DNA of 64,000 nt from Trichuris trichiura (GCA_037903355.1 JBAJFE010000014.1:248001-312000), one strand, 5' to 3'. Shown: positions 22,803 to 36,500, numbered from the stretch's first letter. The notes: generated by a model not told the origin, from the letters alone. A program made the numbers and translations.

Positions 22803-25800
22803 ATGGAAGTATTTTTAGCATTCCATTTTCTAATAATCCTCTTCCCTGTGAGTATTATTCACGCTATTGCGAGATCAAGACAAAGAATCTTAGTTTTAGG
22901 TGTTTGAAATCGAAGGAAAAAACCTAGAGAGAAAAAGTTATCCCTGCGGCGTTGCTGCTTTCAAGCACATATTAAAACGTCGAAAAGAAGATAGAATTGT
23001 CAGCGGGTGGGAAGCGAAACGAAATTCACTACCTTGGGTTGTGGCAATCTTTTGTAAGGAAGACAAAGTTTTAAAGGTTTCCTGTGGAGGAAGTATTATC
23101 AACGCAGAAAAGAGCAATCAATCAAACTTGGTGTTGTCAGCCGCGCACTGTTTTGTGACAGAAAGGTGAGAGCAACTATTACTTACATTTGCAGCTCAGC
23201 GCATTCGTTACAATACTTCGCGTTGGCACAGAGAAAACAGTGAATTCAGAGGAAAGCAAATTAGGAATGCATAATAGCATGCGCTCCACCTGTTCGAGCA
23301 AATCAGTCTACACGAAATTATTTTACTCGAAGGTTTTAGCAGGCTCTTGAAAACGTTTAAACGTTAAGAAACTTTGAAATCAAAATGAGATTTGAAGTTT
23401 GCTTATTCTTTATAACAGTGTCAGAGACTCAGCAAGCTTTTGCCCCTATTTCTTAATTTTCATACTATTTCTATTAACACTATACACAATTCTTGTCATC
23501 TGCCTTTATTCAGCAAAGTTTTCGACAAAGCAAAAAAGTACTCCGTTGTCGCTGGATTGCACGACATTAGAGAACAAAGCAGTTCGACAATACAGCGAGT
23601 CCAGGTTAAAGATATTGTACATTTGGACTACGAAGCTGACATTATGCAAAATGACGTAGCCCTCGTGGTTTTGGAGAAGCCACTCCTATTCACTGACTCT
23701 GTTAGGCCAATTTGCTTGCCAAAATTTTTCGCTTTCAGAGTACCATCGTCAGAGTGCTACATTGCTGGATGGGGAAACACGAACGGTGAGAATTGATTAC
23801 AAATCTTCATAGCCCACACAGATAACGTTTTAAACGATGTAATGTGCGTTATTGTTTGGACTGTTTGCATGGGGCTTGTCCCATTGAAAGATACAAAAAG
23901 ATTTTAATGGTAGGCCCTAGCTTTTGAACCGCGCGTGACCCGTCCTCAGAGGTACTAAAAATTAATGTGACAATTAAAATTTGTAGTACCTATGAGGACG
24001 GGTCACGCGCGGGCCGAAGGCTACAGCCTATTAGTAAATTTTTTGTATTTTTCAACGGGACAAGCTCTGTACAAACAATCCAAGCATGAGACGCAATGGT
24101 CCCGTACCAAAAAGTTGTATTTCCAAAAATCTACGTTCTTGGGTAAACTGTTGAAATATGACCCTTTCCACGGGGCGCAGGAAGTTCATGATATTAGCAC
24201 AGCATAGAACTGGCTTTTGAATTTCAAAAAGGAACAGATCGTTCAGGAAAGACTACCCCATCTTCGCATTATACCTGATGGCACGAAAGTTTTCTCTGAG
24301 CGCTTCTTTCCTATTTAAACTTCAATGATCAGTTTTATCTAAAATTAATGTTATGAGAAAAACGTCATGTAAGTCACCATATGACCATTTCTGAGTCAAG
24401 TTTCTGCGCTGATTAATGCTTTTTTCTCTGTTATTTACATAACTCACTATAACTCGTTTTATAAAATATGAGTGGCTTTTCTCGTTAGTCTGGTAGTCGG
24501 TAAACCAGTTTCGCTGCTGCTTCAGGTATGTTTTGCGCAAACAGTTATACTGCGTAGATAAGCAAAGTGTAAATTACCTTGACCGCGATCGAACTGCTTA
24601 TTTCACTACGAAAACACACCCACGTTAATGCCTACGTCTTTTGAACATTCAGGTGGTTGCTCAATGTTTAGCAGCCGCATGCTGCGGCATTTCCCCTTCC
24701 AAAATCATTCACACCTACTCCTGCTGGAGTGACGTAACTAGTCTGTTTCAGAACTTCCTTCCTCTCCTTTGCCCACGCTAAATTCTGCCAGTTTCTCTTA
24801 GAAGTTACTTGCGGAGCTACGGGTCATTAGTCTTCTATGATGACTACTCTGCCGTTAGCCTTTCCTGGTACTCATGTTCAACAACCCTCTGCGCGCGCCC
24901 CTCTGCCAACAGTCGTCTATCTATGAAGAAAGTTAAGCTGGGCAAAGGCAGAATGTGATTTTTAGCATGCTTTTTTTCGCCCATCCTATTCTAGCGTTAC
25001 CCTAGTTAAATCGAAACGTAAGCTTTATTTTTAGGTTTAGGTTCAAGTAAAGACGGAACATGACTACCAGCGTGCTCTTCTCTCTGCTGCCCTGTTTTGA
25101 ACCAACCCAAGTTCACGCTAAATGCATAAGTCTAAATTTAAGCACAAGAATAAAGCTTGTTTTTCTGCTTAGGCTTAAATAATCGCAGAAGAGGACGGAA
25201 TTGAAAATCATGTTCTGCCTCTACGTAAACCTAAGCCTAACCATAAGATTCACGTTCAGGCTGCGTCATAGCAGGACGTTGGTTGGCTGAGAGGAGCCTC
25301 GAGTAGTCCTGTGAGGTTATCGAACATGAGAATCACTAAAAGCCAGCAGCATATCGAACAGCTGAGCATTTATAATGTGCTCAGAATCAAACCGGGCATT
25401 AATCAACGGAAGTAAATGAAAGAAAATAAAACTAGCTGACCTTTGTCGCCAAAGTCGAGGTTTCAGTGCACAGAGAAACTGCTTTTCGTGGTACTTAATG
25501 GTATTTAATGGAATGCTTCTTGGTGGTAGATGCTATGAGAAAAAAATTTCCCTAAATACAAGGAAAAATTATTAATCTTTAAAATCATAGAAAGCAAGTT
25601 CATTTTTATCGACAGCATGCACATGAAATTTAAAATTCTCATTGCTAATTTTCCAGGTGAACCGAGCCCTACTTTGCAGGTGGCAACCATTAAGGAGACG
25701 GACCATGAACAGTGCGTACGCAAATATGGTCACGACTTCAACATTTATCAGCAAATTTGTGTGGTGGTTCCTAAAGGTGGAAGCGATGCTGACAGGGTAA

Positions 25801-26635
25801 GAACCCGCGAAAGCAAACGTCCTCTCTTCAACTTTTGAAGTAAAAATATCAAGTTTTCATGTTAACCTGTTTCATTTTACGGAATGTGTGTCCCGTTAAA
25901 GATACAATAAAATTTTATTCTCTGTAGTTTCCGGGCCGCGCATGATCCGTCCTCAGCGGTGTTAAAATTCAAAATTACGAATTTTAACACCGCTGAGGAC
26001 GGATTACGCGCGGCCGGAAAGTTAAAGAAAATAAAAGTTTATTGTATCTTTGACGGGACACATTCCGTAAAAAGAAACAGATTAGCATGAAAATCTAGAG
26101 TCCCGTACCGAGAAGCTACGTTTTTAAAAATATCAAGTTAGCCACGCCCAGCTACAAATGCAATGCAGACAGCGTTGTAAATTATGCAAATGCAAAGGCA
26201 TCCATTATTTCTAAGTGAAATATTGACAGTGTGAGTTGATAATAAGACAGAGATCTGAACATCAGCCGTACAAAATGCAGACAAGTTTTATAATCATTCA
26301 GTACGAACTTCTGTAAAATAACATTTCCGTCTATAAACATGTTCCTCATGAATTACTGCTAAAGCATCAAATATAAGCTCTTCTGCTACTCATACTGCTG
26401 TAATCCATTTTAAACTATGGTATTCACTGCTCAGCAAATTGGCTTTACTGACACAAATGTGCAGGGCGATTCTGGCGGACCATTTTTCTGCGAGTCCGGT
26501 GGCAAGCAATTTCTCTATGGAATAGTAAGCTATGGAGCATCCTCACGCAGCAAAATATCTGGTAGCGTCTACACACGCGTGTCAGCCTTTTTGTGGTGGA
26601 TACAAGAAATGATAAGAACTTATGGCATAGCATAA
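22803..26635 (+). CDS. Secreted trypsin-like serine protease (S1A)
   Basis: Five exons: 22803-22847, 22900-23165, 23514-23785, 25657-25796, and a last exon starting at 26435 (or 26465) and ending 26635; about 297-307 aa. A hydrophobic N terminus (MEVFLAFHFLIILFPVF) is a signal peptide, so the protein is exported. Cleavage after R47 (DR|IVSGW) would activate the zymogen. Catalytic triad: H98 in LSAAHC, D151 in NDVALV, Ser in GDSGGP (about residue 254). Cys pairs for the 42-58, 136-201 and 168-182 bridges and the propeptide bridge (PCG with PICLP) are present. The usual 191-220 bridge is absent: no Cys precedes GDSGGP and none follows in SYGASSRSKISGSV. Introns 3 and 4 each contain a fold-back element. 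The acceptor of the last exon is ambiguous (10 residues). Confidence 0.9.
23855..24131. mobile_element. Fold-back element, Penelope-like family A (intron 3)
   Basis: Long inverted arms with a short AT-rich centre, GGGGCTTGTCCC near the left end and CGGGACAAGCTCTG near the right. The one-sided tag follows the right arm (ATGAGACGCAATGG then TCCCGTACCAAAAAG). Both arms carry degenerate hammerhead-like cores (CTGAGGA on the minus strand near 23943, TGAGGACGGG near 23992). A decayed direct repeat (tgcgttattg/tacgttcttg) flanks it. Inside the protease gene, presumably spliced out. Confidence 0.65.
25856..26125. mobile_element. Fold-back element, Penelope-like family A (intron 4)
   Basis: 270 bp between exact 14-bp direct repeats aaaaatatcaagtt (25842-25855 and 26126-26139). 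Arms share TTTTACGGAATGTG, GTCCCGT and AAGATACAATAAA. The tag lies on the right: ATGAAAATCTAGAG then TCCCGTACCGAG. Near the inner arm edges are cores CTGAGGA + CGG...CCG + GAAA (minus strand 25922-25960; plus strand 25989-26025), but both lack the following GCT, so ribozyme activity is unlikely in this copy. Confidence 0.75.
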
Positions 26636-27213
26636 AGTCACGCAACACAAGCATGATGGTGGAGGCGGCATTCCGCTTTCTTGACCTACGTATTTTCAAG
26701 CTATCGTTGGATATTGACGATGATAAACTATTGAAGAGATGATAAAACGTCTTGACAGTTTTAGCGGATTGCGACATTACCGTTGCGTTCGATTGCGCGT
26801 GAGCTCAAGCGCCCTTGGCGGATCAGTTTTTGAAGGAAGGAAAAGTCTAGATTCCTGATGAAGTCAGGCTTTTACGTGAAACAAAAGCTTGATTTCGAAG
26901 GACACATATTCAATTGTAAATAACGACTACCTTTGAAACAAGGTGGTAATACTGCACACACATACGCAAGGGGGACAACCTGTTAATGTTAATAGTTTTC
27001 ACCCGATGTCAATGGGTTCTGAACACTGTTGACTCCCAGTGACTACTTGAAAGGTTATCAGTGCACTGCTGCACTTAGCTTGAAGTGCTTACCAGTTAGT
27101 GTGCAAAACAAACCTAACAAAAAAAAAGTATTTAAATTACTTTTAGAATTTTATGCAGGTTGTAGGAATTGCAATAAAGGCGCAAAGACAGACTTAGAAA
27201 ACTGGCGCAGCAT
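26636..27213. other. Convergent 3' intergenic region
   Basis: Sits between the ends of the protease (plus) and synaptotagmin (minus) genes. I see no gene or clear repeat. Confidence 0.5.
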
Positions 27214-28494
27214 TCATTCAGTCAAAAAATGCCATTCAGAAACAACAGTTTTCATATTTGCCATCATATCCTGCCACTGTTGCAGCGGCTTATTCCGAGT
27301 GAACATAACGCCACCAAGGATCAAACGAGCAATCACTTTGTCCGCTAAAAAGAGACTATGTTGATATTACGAGCAGTGAATGCAATATTAACAATCAAAG
27401 GGCTATTAAAGCAAGCAAAGGCGCGGGAATAATGACTGAGTGCCAGTTGAAATTGACTACGACAAAAATAGTACGTTAAGCGAGAGCTGGTGCGACGCTG
27501 CTGAATGCAGCTAAACCTGTTCGCTTCTTGCACCCTGCTTCAATTGCTTCGCCAAAAACGGGCATGCCATTTTAGGAGTCGTGTACTTACGTTTAGACTG
27601 GCATACTAGGATGATGAGCGATGCTTGATCCAACTTATCAGGAGACAACTTGAAGTTGAATGATTCATTAAAAATTGGAGAACGGGTTCGGCGAATAGTA
27701 TTAGACTTCCTCGACTTTATTCTGCGCGTCCCAAGGCAGAGTTCTACCTTTAGGTAGACGCCTGCAAATGTAAACAAATGAAAAACTGACTAAGAAAAAA
27801 TAGCACAATAGAACTATGTCTAAAATTAAACAATCATGACCATTTAAGCCTACTAGACCACTTCAAGAACAGCGAATACATACGCGGACTGTCCTTCCCA
27901 TTAGCGCATTAGTAACAAAACCGTGTGAAAGTTCAAACAGATTGTTATCTTTGTCAACATCGAGCATACCAATAATATTTAATCCTTTTGTGGTGATACA
28001 GACAGAAGCGTTGCGACTATTTAATTAAATCTTGAAGATACGCAAAGTGGTCTTACCCCACGTCTCAGGATTTCCAGACAAATCAAGGTCTCTAGCTTGA
28101 CTAATAGTTAACGTGAGCCGCTCTATAGAATTGTTATAAACCAATGAGCAATGCAATTCGCTGGACAAGCTCTGACTCTGAAAACGTGCGCAAAATTCGA
28201 GTGAATCTAGTGCAGATATAAAGAATAACATATGATTGCATACCTCCGTTTCATCCTTTTGAAAATCTCGCCAAACCTCCAAGTGCTTCTTCTTTTTCAG
28301 TGTATACTCATTCAAAGGGTAAAGTACGTGCCCCACTGGCACAATTCTTTTGAAGGCGTCTATTCGGTAAGCTACGATTTTCAAACACCGTTCATCGAAG
28401 TGGACCGGTGAAAGCTAAACAAACTATTTGAAGCATTTAACCGTAATAACCGTGGTGATTAGCTTTTACATGCGACTGCAAGAATGAAAATGTA

Positions 28495-28574
<80 letters not shown>

Positions 28575-30592
28575 GTTAAAATGTTGAAAGAAAGCACAGT
28601 GCGTTTTAACCATTAAAACTTAGATAGTTCTAATATACACAGTGCGCTGTCCTTTTTTACTGATGTTGTACGCTGGAATTATTCAGTGAGTTCACTAAAA
28701 AACGGTTACGTTGGATATTTTAAAGTTTTAGAGACTCATGAAGCTATGATCATTGATATGCTCGTACATCAAAACTGCAACTTTTATAGATCTGAAAAGC
28801 AAGGAATTATGAACAACTAGATACAATCAATTAAACTAGCTAATTTTTTGAAATATAAATTATGTAAAAACCTCCCTAAAAACAACGTCTAAAGCAGATC
28901 CTACCTCCTATGAAGGCTTGAAGTTTAGTTTACCTCTGAAACTCATTTTGGGAATATTCGCACTCAAACGACTGGACTTGCAATGGCGTCCGTAAGCTGA
29001 TGTTCCGCGAAAAAGTCTACAAGTGCTCGAAACGTAGCAGTACATTATAGACGCAGCATGCGTACGCAACTCCGCAAATAACCTCGGGTTCATACGAAGT
29101 ATCAGTGACAACAGAACTCAATTTTTCAGATAATACCTTTAGAAAAATTCCACTTACGTAATACACAAGAAAAACAGTGATAATTTTAAGATAAACGCTA
29201 TTTAAACATAAACGTTCTGGGGCTTAATTTAGTTCAATCAATATTCACATTCATATTTTTAGACGAACATTTATTATCACAGATTTCTCAAAGTTTCGAA
29301 AGACTGGATGTCTTTTAACAGGCTTGAGTTGTTCCATAGTAGATCTTCAGATTCACGGGTTTGACCTGTTGGATGTATCTGTAAGTACACTTCAAAATGC
29401 CCTACCAACGGATGGATGAGCAAATTGTACTTACAATTTGCTCATCCATCCGTTGGTAGGGCATTTTGAAGTGTACTTACAGATACATCCAACGGGCCAA
29501 ACCCGTGAATCTGAAGATCTAATATGAGATTTCTCAAAAAGATAAGGAATACAGGATGTAAAAACCATTTGAGCATTTAACCAACCGTTCAAGCATTTTA
29601 TTATTGAGGATTTCTCAAAAAGATAAGGAATACAGAATGTAAAAACAAATGCAACAAGAGAATAAATTATTAGTAAAGTAAGAAAGGTAAACGGAAGATA
29701 TAAATTTATTAAGGACTTATGTTGACAGCAATCGAATGTTCAACAGGTGGCGTTACACAAAACTTCAGACGCTCACAACTTACTTCAAAAGTAAAAACTT
29801 CATCAAACTTCGGATTCAACGTTCTTCTCCTCGTCTTCGTTTGAGCAAAACACTTGTCACCAAAAGGGGACAGATAAACCCTAAAAGCTTCGTTCACATT
29901 GTAGTAGAAGCTACAAAGAATAATCACCGCTAAGTCATGAACTTTCCCAACACGCAACAATTGGCACTACCGCGCAACAACAGTCTCAGAATCCCCTTTA
30001 AGAAAGTACAGCAAACAAAAATGTTCAACAAATCTGGATACATACAGAGATTTGGGAGATTAAAGTACAAAAATTTTTCTGAGTAAACATGGCGACATTG
30101 TTTAAAGAGATATGCAAAAATTTAGACAGATTTCTGCTTTCATGTCATGATGACAGAAACATTATCAGTAAAGACAGTGACCACATTTCAATCTACGCAT
30201 TCACTTCACTTTAGGTGTGGTAATAACGCTAGCAAATTCACCTTTGTTGATTCTTGCGAATAAGTCAGCGAATACCAAATACAGTCTAACAAAACAATCC
30301 ATACACGATGCATAGACTTAAGCGGCACGAACGTTTAAAGAGCAGTACTACGCCTACCGGAGAAAAAAGTCGTTAGAGTCACGTAAACGATCTGCTGCAC
30401 TACAGGGAGAAGCTTCGGAGCGACAAGGCAAGTTTCTCACTTTGTCCACCCAAATGGACAACTTTTCTCGCTCTGCGTCGAATTCAATTTCAAACCAAAT
30501 TCGACCAATGTGATTTTCCCCATAGAAGTATTCATCGCCTTCACCAGAGACGTACAGTTCAAGATTCAGAGATTCAATCAGAGACCTTTCAT
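27214..30592 (-). CDS. Synaptotagmin-family protein, tandem C2, 5' end missing
   Basis: Six minus-strand exons with consistent phases: 30358-30592, 29784-29910, 28244-28414, 28057-28177, 27591-27761 and 27214-27344. They encode about 318 residues with two C2 domains. C2A runs from GRIWFEIEFDAEREKLSIWV through TKTRRRTLNPKFDEVFTFE to LKIVAYRIDAFKRIV. C2B runs from SELHCSLVYNNSIERLTLTI through VYLKVELCLGTRRIKSRK, RSPIFNESFNF and DQASLIILV to the terminal WHFLTE, matching the WHxL end of synaptotagmin C2B domains. Calcium-loop Asp residues are mostly missing: SDPY is EAF or GVY, and the third loops read AYRIDAFKRI and VCQSKPDK. It should bind membranes or partners without calcium, like Syt12/14/16-type members. 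The transmembrane exon(s) must lie upstream, beyond 30.6 kb. Confidence 0.88.
28494..28572. repeat. (AAT)n microsatellite
   Basis: About 26 uninterrupted AAT/TAA triplets within a synaptotagmin intron. Likely length-polymorphic. Confidence 0.97.
29341..29520. repeat. 180-bp near-perfect palindrome related to family B
   Basis: Two arms of about 89 nt with a 2-nt centre (GCAAATTGTA-CT-TACAATTTGC). I count only two mismatches. Each arm contains CCAACGGATGGATGAGC, also found in the elements at 40.4 and 45.7 kb, so it belongs to or derives from that family. Lies in the intron between the 29784 and 28414 exons of the synaptotagmin gene. A direct repeat (TTTCTCAAAAAGATAAGGAA) follows at about 29528 and 29610. 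Confidence 0.85.
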
Positions 30593-33500
30593 CTGTAACA
30601 TTTGGGTAAACGTTGTAAGTAGAAAAGCAGGGAGTCATATGACATATAACCCACTTGCTGAACGGCCATCCAAAAGTGAGACACGCGAAGGCCGACGGGG
30701 TACAACGAAAGGGATATCTTCAGGAGGAACTGACTTTGATCTGAAGTTATTTGCTTTAAGGATAAACAGTACATGTTACGTTTCATGTACAGCAAAAATA
30801 CTGCGCTGAAGTTCAATAACACGTGGGAGAAAACTCCAATGGAGATGCACAACCAGCTGCTTCCGTAAGCACATATCTGACAAGTACAAGTTAACTGGAA
30901 AGGCTCTAAACTGTAATGAGCTTTTTCTTAAGTAACTGCCGCTGCTGACGCAACAGTAATCAAACAGTTGCAATCGTCATACATTGCGTATAAGTTATTA
31001 GTACTACCTGTTTGCATGGAGGAAACTTTCTCGAATATGGCGCCAGTGATTCATTGCAATAGCGCATAAAGAGAACGTAAGGCTTAGGTACGCACACTGC
31101 TAACTGCCTACCTGAGCGACTTTACAAAGATAGCCACCTGCGTAGGAACTGTAAGCCGCAATGCAAACAGATCGAAGGCCGCTTGATTTACAAATGCCGC
31201 TAAAAACCCGTAAAGGTCTGAAGGGACGTTTGCATCGCTGAATTACTGTCTAGGCGTGTTGACAAAGCCACTAATGATGGATCTAGATGACTCAAAAGCT
31301 GGGTCGTTAACATAAAAATAAAGCTTTATGCCTACAAATTGGTCTTATCTCGGAAAGAAAGAAGGAAATTAAAAGCTGAGCCCATCAAGAAGAAAAGTTG
31401 GCCAGCTGAAGCGTGCAACAAAAAATTGTTGCTGTTCAATCCATTGTACCAGTACGAAAAACTCCTGAAGCAATGCACGACAAATTTAGTTTTCCACCTA
31501 AGTTAACATTGAAGGATAAAACGATAAAAGTGTAACATATCGCACTGCAAACTAATCATTGCTAAATGAGTTATTCTATTAATATTAATAATTTCAATGA
31601 GTGCGCTTTTGATTTCTGAAAGCGGAAATGAAACGCTAAGTTGCCTGCATTCGATATGACCATACCGGCAAGCTGTATTGTATTAATATTAAGTCAAACA
31701 TGGCAGAATTTTACCAATTCCCTATTTGGAGTAGTCCGCCAATTTGAAGCAGTTACTATCGAATAAAAATTGTTTATTTGTAACGTGAAAAATTTAACCT
31801 GACCTGATTGCGCTCATCACTCACTACAAATGACAATCGAACGTGTTTATTCAACTTAGACGTCAACGCGACCACCTCTAAGCAGTTGACGAACAAAGGT
31901 AAATGCAAAGTGTCTGTTGCATAAAAGCAAATAGAGGCGGCGCAAACATTCAATAACATGTGCATCTGTGAGTACATGAATTTAAAAGTTAGATAAACAG
32001 TACTCTTCGCCGCATGAGGAAGAAACTTAAAATACAAGAAAAAGGTTGGCATGCATTTTTCGCTTCTAAAGGTTATTCAGCATGCAAGTTCGAACTCCAG
32101 CAACACACATTGAAACGAATTCATTATTAACATTCAGGTGCTGTTCACACAGTTCCAAGCCTTGATCAGACAAATTATCGAATTATTATAACCTTCCGTT
32201 ATTCATAACTGGTTACTCTAAGACAGCCAAAAGAAAATCTTCGATAGCAGGGTGCAATCCATAAATAAGCACTACTCTCAAATATAAATCACACTTAGCA
32301 ATTTGCTGTAGTCTAGAGCGATTTTTAAACTGCGACAGTTCAAGTGAACCATTCTCCTACAGAAGCTTGTGAAAATGCCAACAAGAGCTCACAAGAAGAA
32401 ACTCTGTTGTCAGTGGTGAACGTTAAATGAACGAAAGCGGTATTCATACATTGTACAATAAAAATTCACATCTAATTTATGCCCACTCCGTAATTCCCAT
32501 ATGTTCAAAGTTTAATTTTCAGGCAGAAGAAAGTAACTGCAGTTCAAGCAGGAACCAACAATCGATTATGGAATAGCTTTGAGAAACAAACGACAAGACA
32601 AAAATAAATTCAAAAGATTGTTCACCCTAAAATCTCTTGGAAACTGCTCGCTGTCAAACGCACATATTGAATATTGCACGAAAACAAATAAAGGAGCTGC
32701 TAGACACGTTTAAAGAGCCGTTATGGAAATTTATGAGCCCATATAAATCAGCAAGTGATATGGCTCATTTTTTGCGAGAAAACTTCATCAATGGAAGGCG
32801 GAATGCTCCAGCTAAACCGCCTATTTTTATTTCTGTCCCAATAGCGGCTAAACGGTAACGTTCATCAAGTATTAATTCAACCGGAACAGACTAATCTTAC
32901 TCCCATAGAACGTTAGACTATTAATTCAAAACTATACGGTGAAGCACCACGTATAAACGCTACATGTTTTCCAAACGCGATGATAGCTATTAATTTGCAA
33001 GGCATTAAATCTGCCAGCGTAATACCACAGAAGTTCTGGCACTTAGCAATACTGCAAACATATTACTGAACATAATTTAAAATAAATGCTGTCTTACGAA
33101 ATCGCAACACAGCTGAAAGTGAAAGAATACAAAAAAATAACAAAGGTATGAAATTAGCCGCCCTCTGCACGCTTCATGCTCTAGTTGGAATCAGTTGAAA
33201 TACGTGCATATTCACAAACATGAAAAGCGGTCATACTGACGTACTCGCTGATGTTGAACATAGATGAAAATCGTCCGAAGACCGCCATTTGTGGACTCCT
33301 GGAGTCGTGCTTCTGAAAGTAAATCAATTCAGCGTTTCCAGTTGGCACAAACTGAGAAGTAGCCACACGAAATATATTCATGCAAAACAGATGGAACAAT
33401 AAATCAGCCATTAACCCGTGTTGCGCAGATTTCCCATTTCGACTTCATTTGTCTTACACGAAACCTGAGCCCCGGGAAACTCAAAGCATAGCAGATCATC

Positions 33501-36500
33501 TGATACCAGAACAGGCATTTTGATGTGAGTATAATCGCACGCGTTAATTGGGTCTATCGAATGAAACGAACGTGCAACAGCGATGCGCTCATACCTCCAC
33601 CATATTAAACTCATTTAATTGTGTTTTTAATCCGCCGACTGAAGAGAACAGTTCTCAATAGCTTCCAAACATCGATCGGCCAGGATTTCCTACTTGAAAA
33701 ATCCAAATTGTGAAACAACGCTATTTATTTTTCAGAGGCCGCCAACAAAACAAAAAATTGAAGAAAGCATGAAAAAATCATAAATGCAAAGCAAAACATA
33801 AAAGCAAACCCAACATTAAAAACTCTAACGGAGAAAAAGTAAAGCGAACAGTCGTCGTTGAGTAACTGATTGATTTTCACTTAAACTTCCTTTCAAAAGA
33901 GAATAAATCATTGACCCAAGCAAGATAACGTAAAGTAAGCAATATGCTAACTACTAGAAGAGGTTTGACGTGGTATTAAGTTCAAATTTTTACTATTGCT
34001 GTGTCTTTTACTAGTACTTTCCTAACTTCTCATGGACTAGTTTTATGTCTTCCTTATTCTGCTTTGTAATTGAAGCCAAAGAAGTCCGTAAGAACACAGC
34101 TTAGTCAGATGAGAAATGGAAATTTCAATCATTCGAACTCTACTATTCACGCATCGAATTTTTTCTAGCTTTTACCTTTAACAGCAAACATTTTATTAAA
34201 GCATATCGCTCCAAGCTGGTAAATAGTGAACACTTAACATTCTAGTTAATAAATAAAATGGCCAGCATATCAAATAATCAGTTCACGCGATGTGAAAATG
34301 CGGTTCGTGCAGTCATTAGAAGGTATAGATAAAAGGTGCCGCAAAATGTTTATTCTTCCAAAAGCTATCGAAAATTGAGCTTCCACAGCAGGTGTTTGGT
34401 TGGAACAAGATATGAAGGTAGAGTGCGGTCAATTAGCACCCACGTGAAAAGGGGAACGTATATTTATACAACCGAAAGTCTGCATTTACAATCAGAACTA
34501 ACTAGCGAGGTTTTCCCCTTCCAACTGTACCGTTTCCACTTTCTCGAAAAACTTCTGAATGTATATAAATTATCTGAACAGTTTCATATTTTTCAGGGGC
34601 AGTAAGACGCGGTTTCAAATTACCGGGCGTTATTGCAGCTATTCAGAAAAGCACAGTGCCTAAAGTAAAGGCAATCGACTAAGCGGATACTTTCCCAACT
34701 GCAAAGACGAAGACAAGATAGATTTCAAGCTTTTACGAATTCTGGAAGATTTCGTATGACATACTGGAGGGTAGTACACTATATTAACCAGGAAATTCAT
34801 ATTAAATGTATGCTTCAAAAATACAGCACGAAGACAATCTTCCAAATCATTTCTAATAATTAGAAAATAGCTATTACTAACGTGAGGAGACATTTTGCTC
34901 GATCAAGTTTTTTTCAAATACTTCTCAAACAGTCGTTCTGTTTCATTAAGAACATTACTTGTCTTAAAATCTCTTTTTCGTTTTATAGACTGGGGTTATT
35001 GTAGATTACAAGTTTCATTTTCCGGAGCTATCAGTGGCAGAGCAGTCCCTAATCAAGGAAAATAATGTTGCTCCAGGCAGTCAAAGACATCCAATACAAA
35101 GTGTTATTAAAACTTAAACTGTTACATGAGCTGCAGCTCTCAAAGTTAGAGATTATGAGGATGCCCGATAAGCGAATATTTACTAACAGGCACAGTATTT
35201 CGAAACACTATCACACGATTTTACTCCGTTTTGTTAGGCACAGAGAAGGAAAATCATTCGTTACAATACTGGTGATGGGACCAGAAAGGGCTCATCTCCA
35301 TAATCTCTCAATAAAAACGCTTTCTAATAGGGCGCTTGCCAGTAAACAAAGCAGAATCACTACAGGAACTAGTATAGTGCGGTATGATCCGTGGGGCAAA
35401 GCAAAAATGATCAGAAATTGTGTGTGTGAATGTAACATCGCAAAATGTGTCATGTTTTCATTATGAGCTTCCCCATAATTGGGAATTTTTCTCATGATGA
35501 ATCAAGAGACCGAAATGCATGGAGATAAAACCAATAAGCTTTTTAATACATTAGGTCGTTTAAAACTCCAAACCAAACGTACTGATATAAAAACATTACA
35601 CCCAATATTGCTCATAATGTTAATAGCAAAAGGTAGTACAGTCATAGAGAACAGGGAGAAAACCATGAAGAGTAACTAATCAAAATCCATTACCCTGTTA
35701 AAAAATGTAGTCTTTAAGAAGTCGTTATTACTTTTAGGATATTGAAATTAATAAAGTCCTGCATTCCATCAAAAGCGGCATACCCGATGCTGCTGCCTTC
35801 AAACTATTATTAGGGCGTAATTAAGCAAGGTTTCGTTCGAACACTAGAAATCTTGCTATGGAAATGTGCAATTAAACAATTCAGACTCTGAATACCGAAT
35901 TTCACATTATCTCTAGGTTTCCTAAATTTCAATCCAGCCGAAGCTTCACCCTGCATAGCCGAAAAGCCTGAAGCCAACCTGAAAGCAAGCAGAGCCGGAG
36001 ACATAAACCCCAAAAATCTCGTAGACAATGCAATAGGAAGCGTAATTCTAAAATTTTATTTTATAACTTTACATCTTTCTTTTCGCCTTCAGTGCCTTTT
36101 CGTAGTACAAGAATTTTGGAACAGCGCAAGAACATTAAGGATGAAGACTCCTATCCAACTAGGAATCATTCACTGCACACTTTTAAAGTCAAAACAGACT
36201 AATCACATTCAGCACTAATGTAATTAATGAAACGAATGCAAGTTCAACGAAAAATAACTGAAATTATCAAGGTTACCGAGATGGAGCCGCATTGTGGCAT
36301 TAGGCCAAACAACAGCAGCCTATTGTTCTCACACTCCAAGGCCTGCTTGCCTATTTATCCTTTGACTAAAGGTAGCAGGATGTCTTGCCCACAGTTGACG
36401 TTCCGCCATATATTTTGTAGTTGCCGCACCGTCAGTTAAGCAACAGGAACAAGCTGTACGCCAAACTTGAAAGTTTGCTGCGGCGAGATGGGCATCTTCG

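Noticed and set aside
25030..25245. TTAGGC/TTAGGT-like words (also near 52290), resembling the nematode telomere repeat
   Set aside because: At most two tandem units with other sequence between; not an array, so no interstitial telomere is claimed.
28494..28572. Periodic AAT array as a possible CRISPR-like or regulatory array
   Set aside because: Plain triplet microsatellite with no spacers.
32637..32858. Plus-strand frame METARCQTHILNIARKQIKE...
   Set aside because: Protein-like in places but alone, with no recognised family or splice partners.
35065..35466. 133-codon open frame on the plus strand
   Set aside because: Composition looks like chance; no family match and no splice context.
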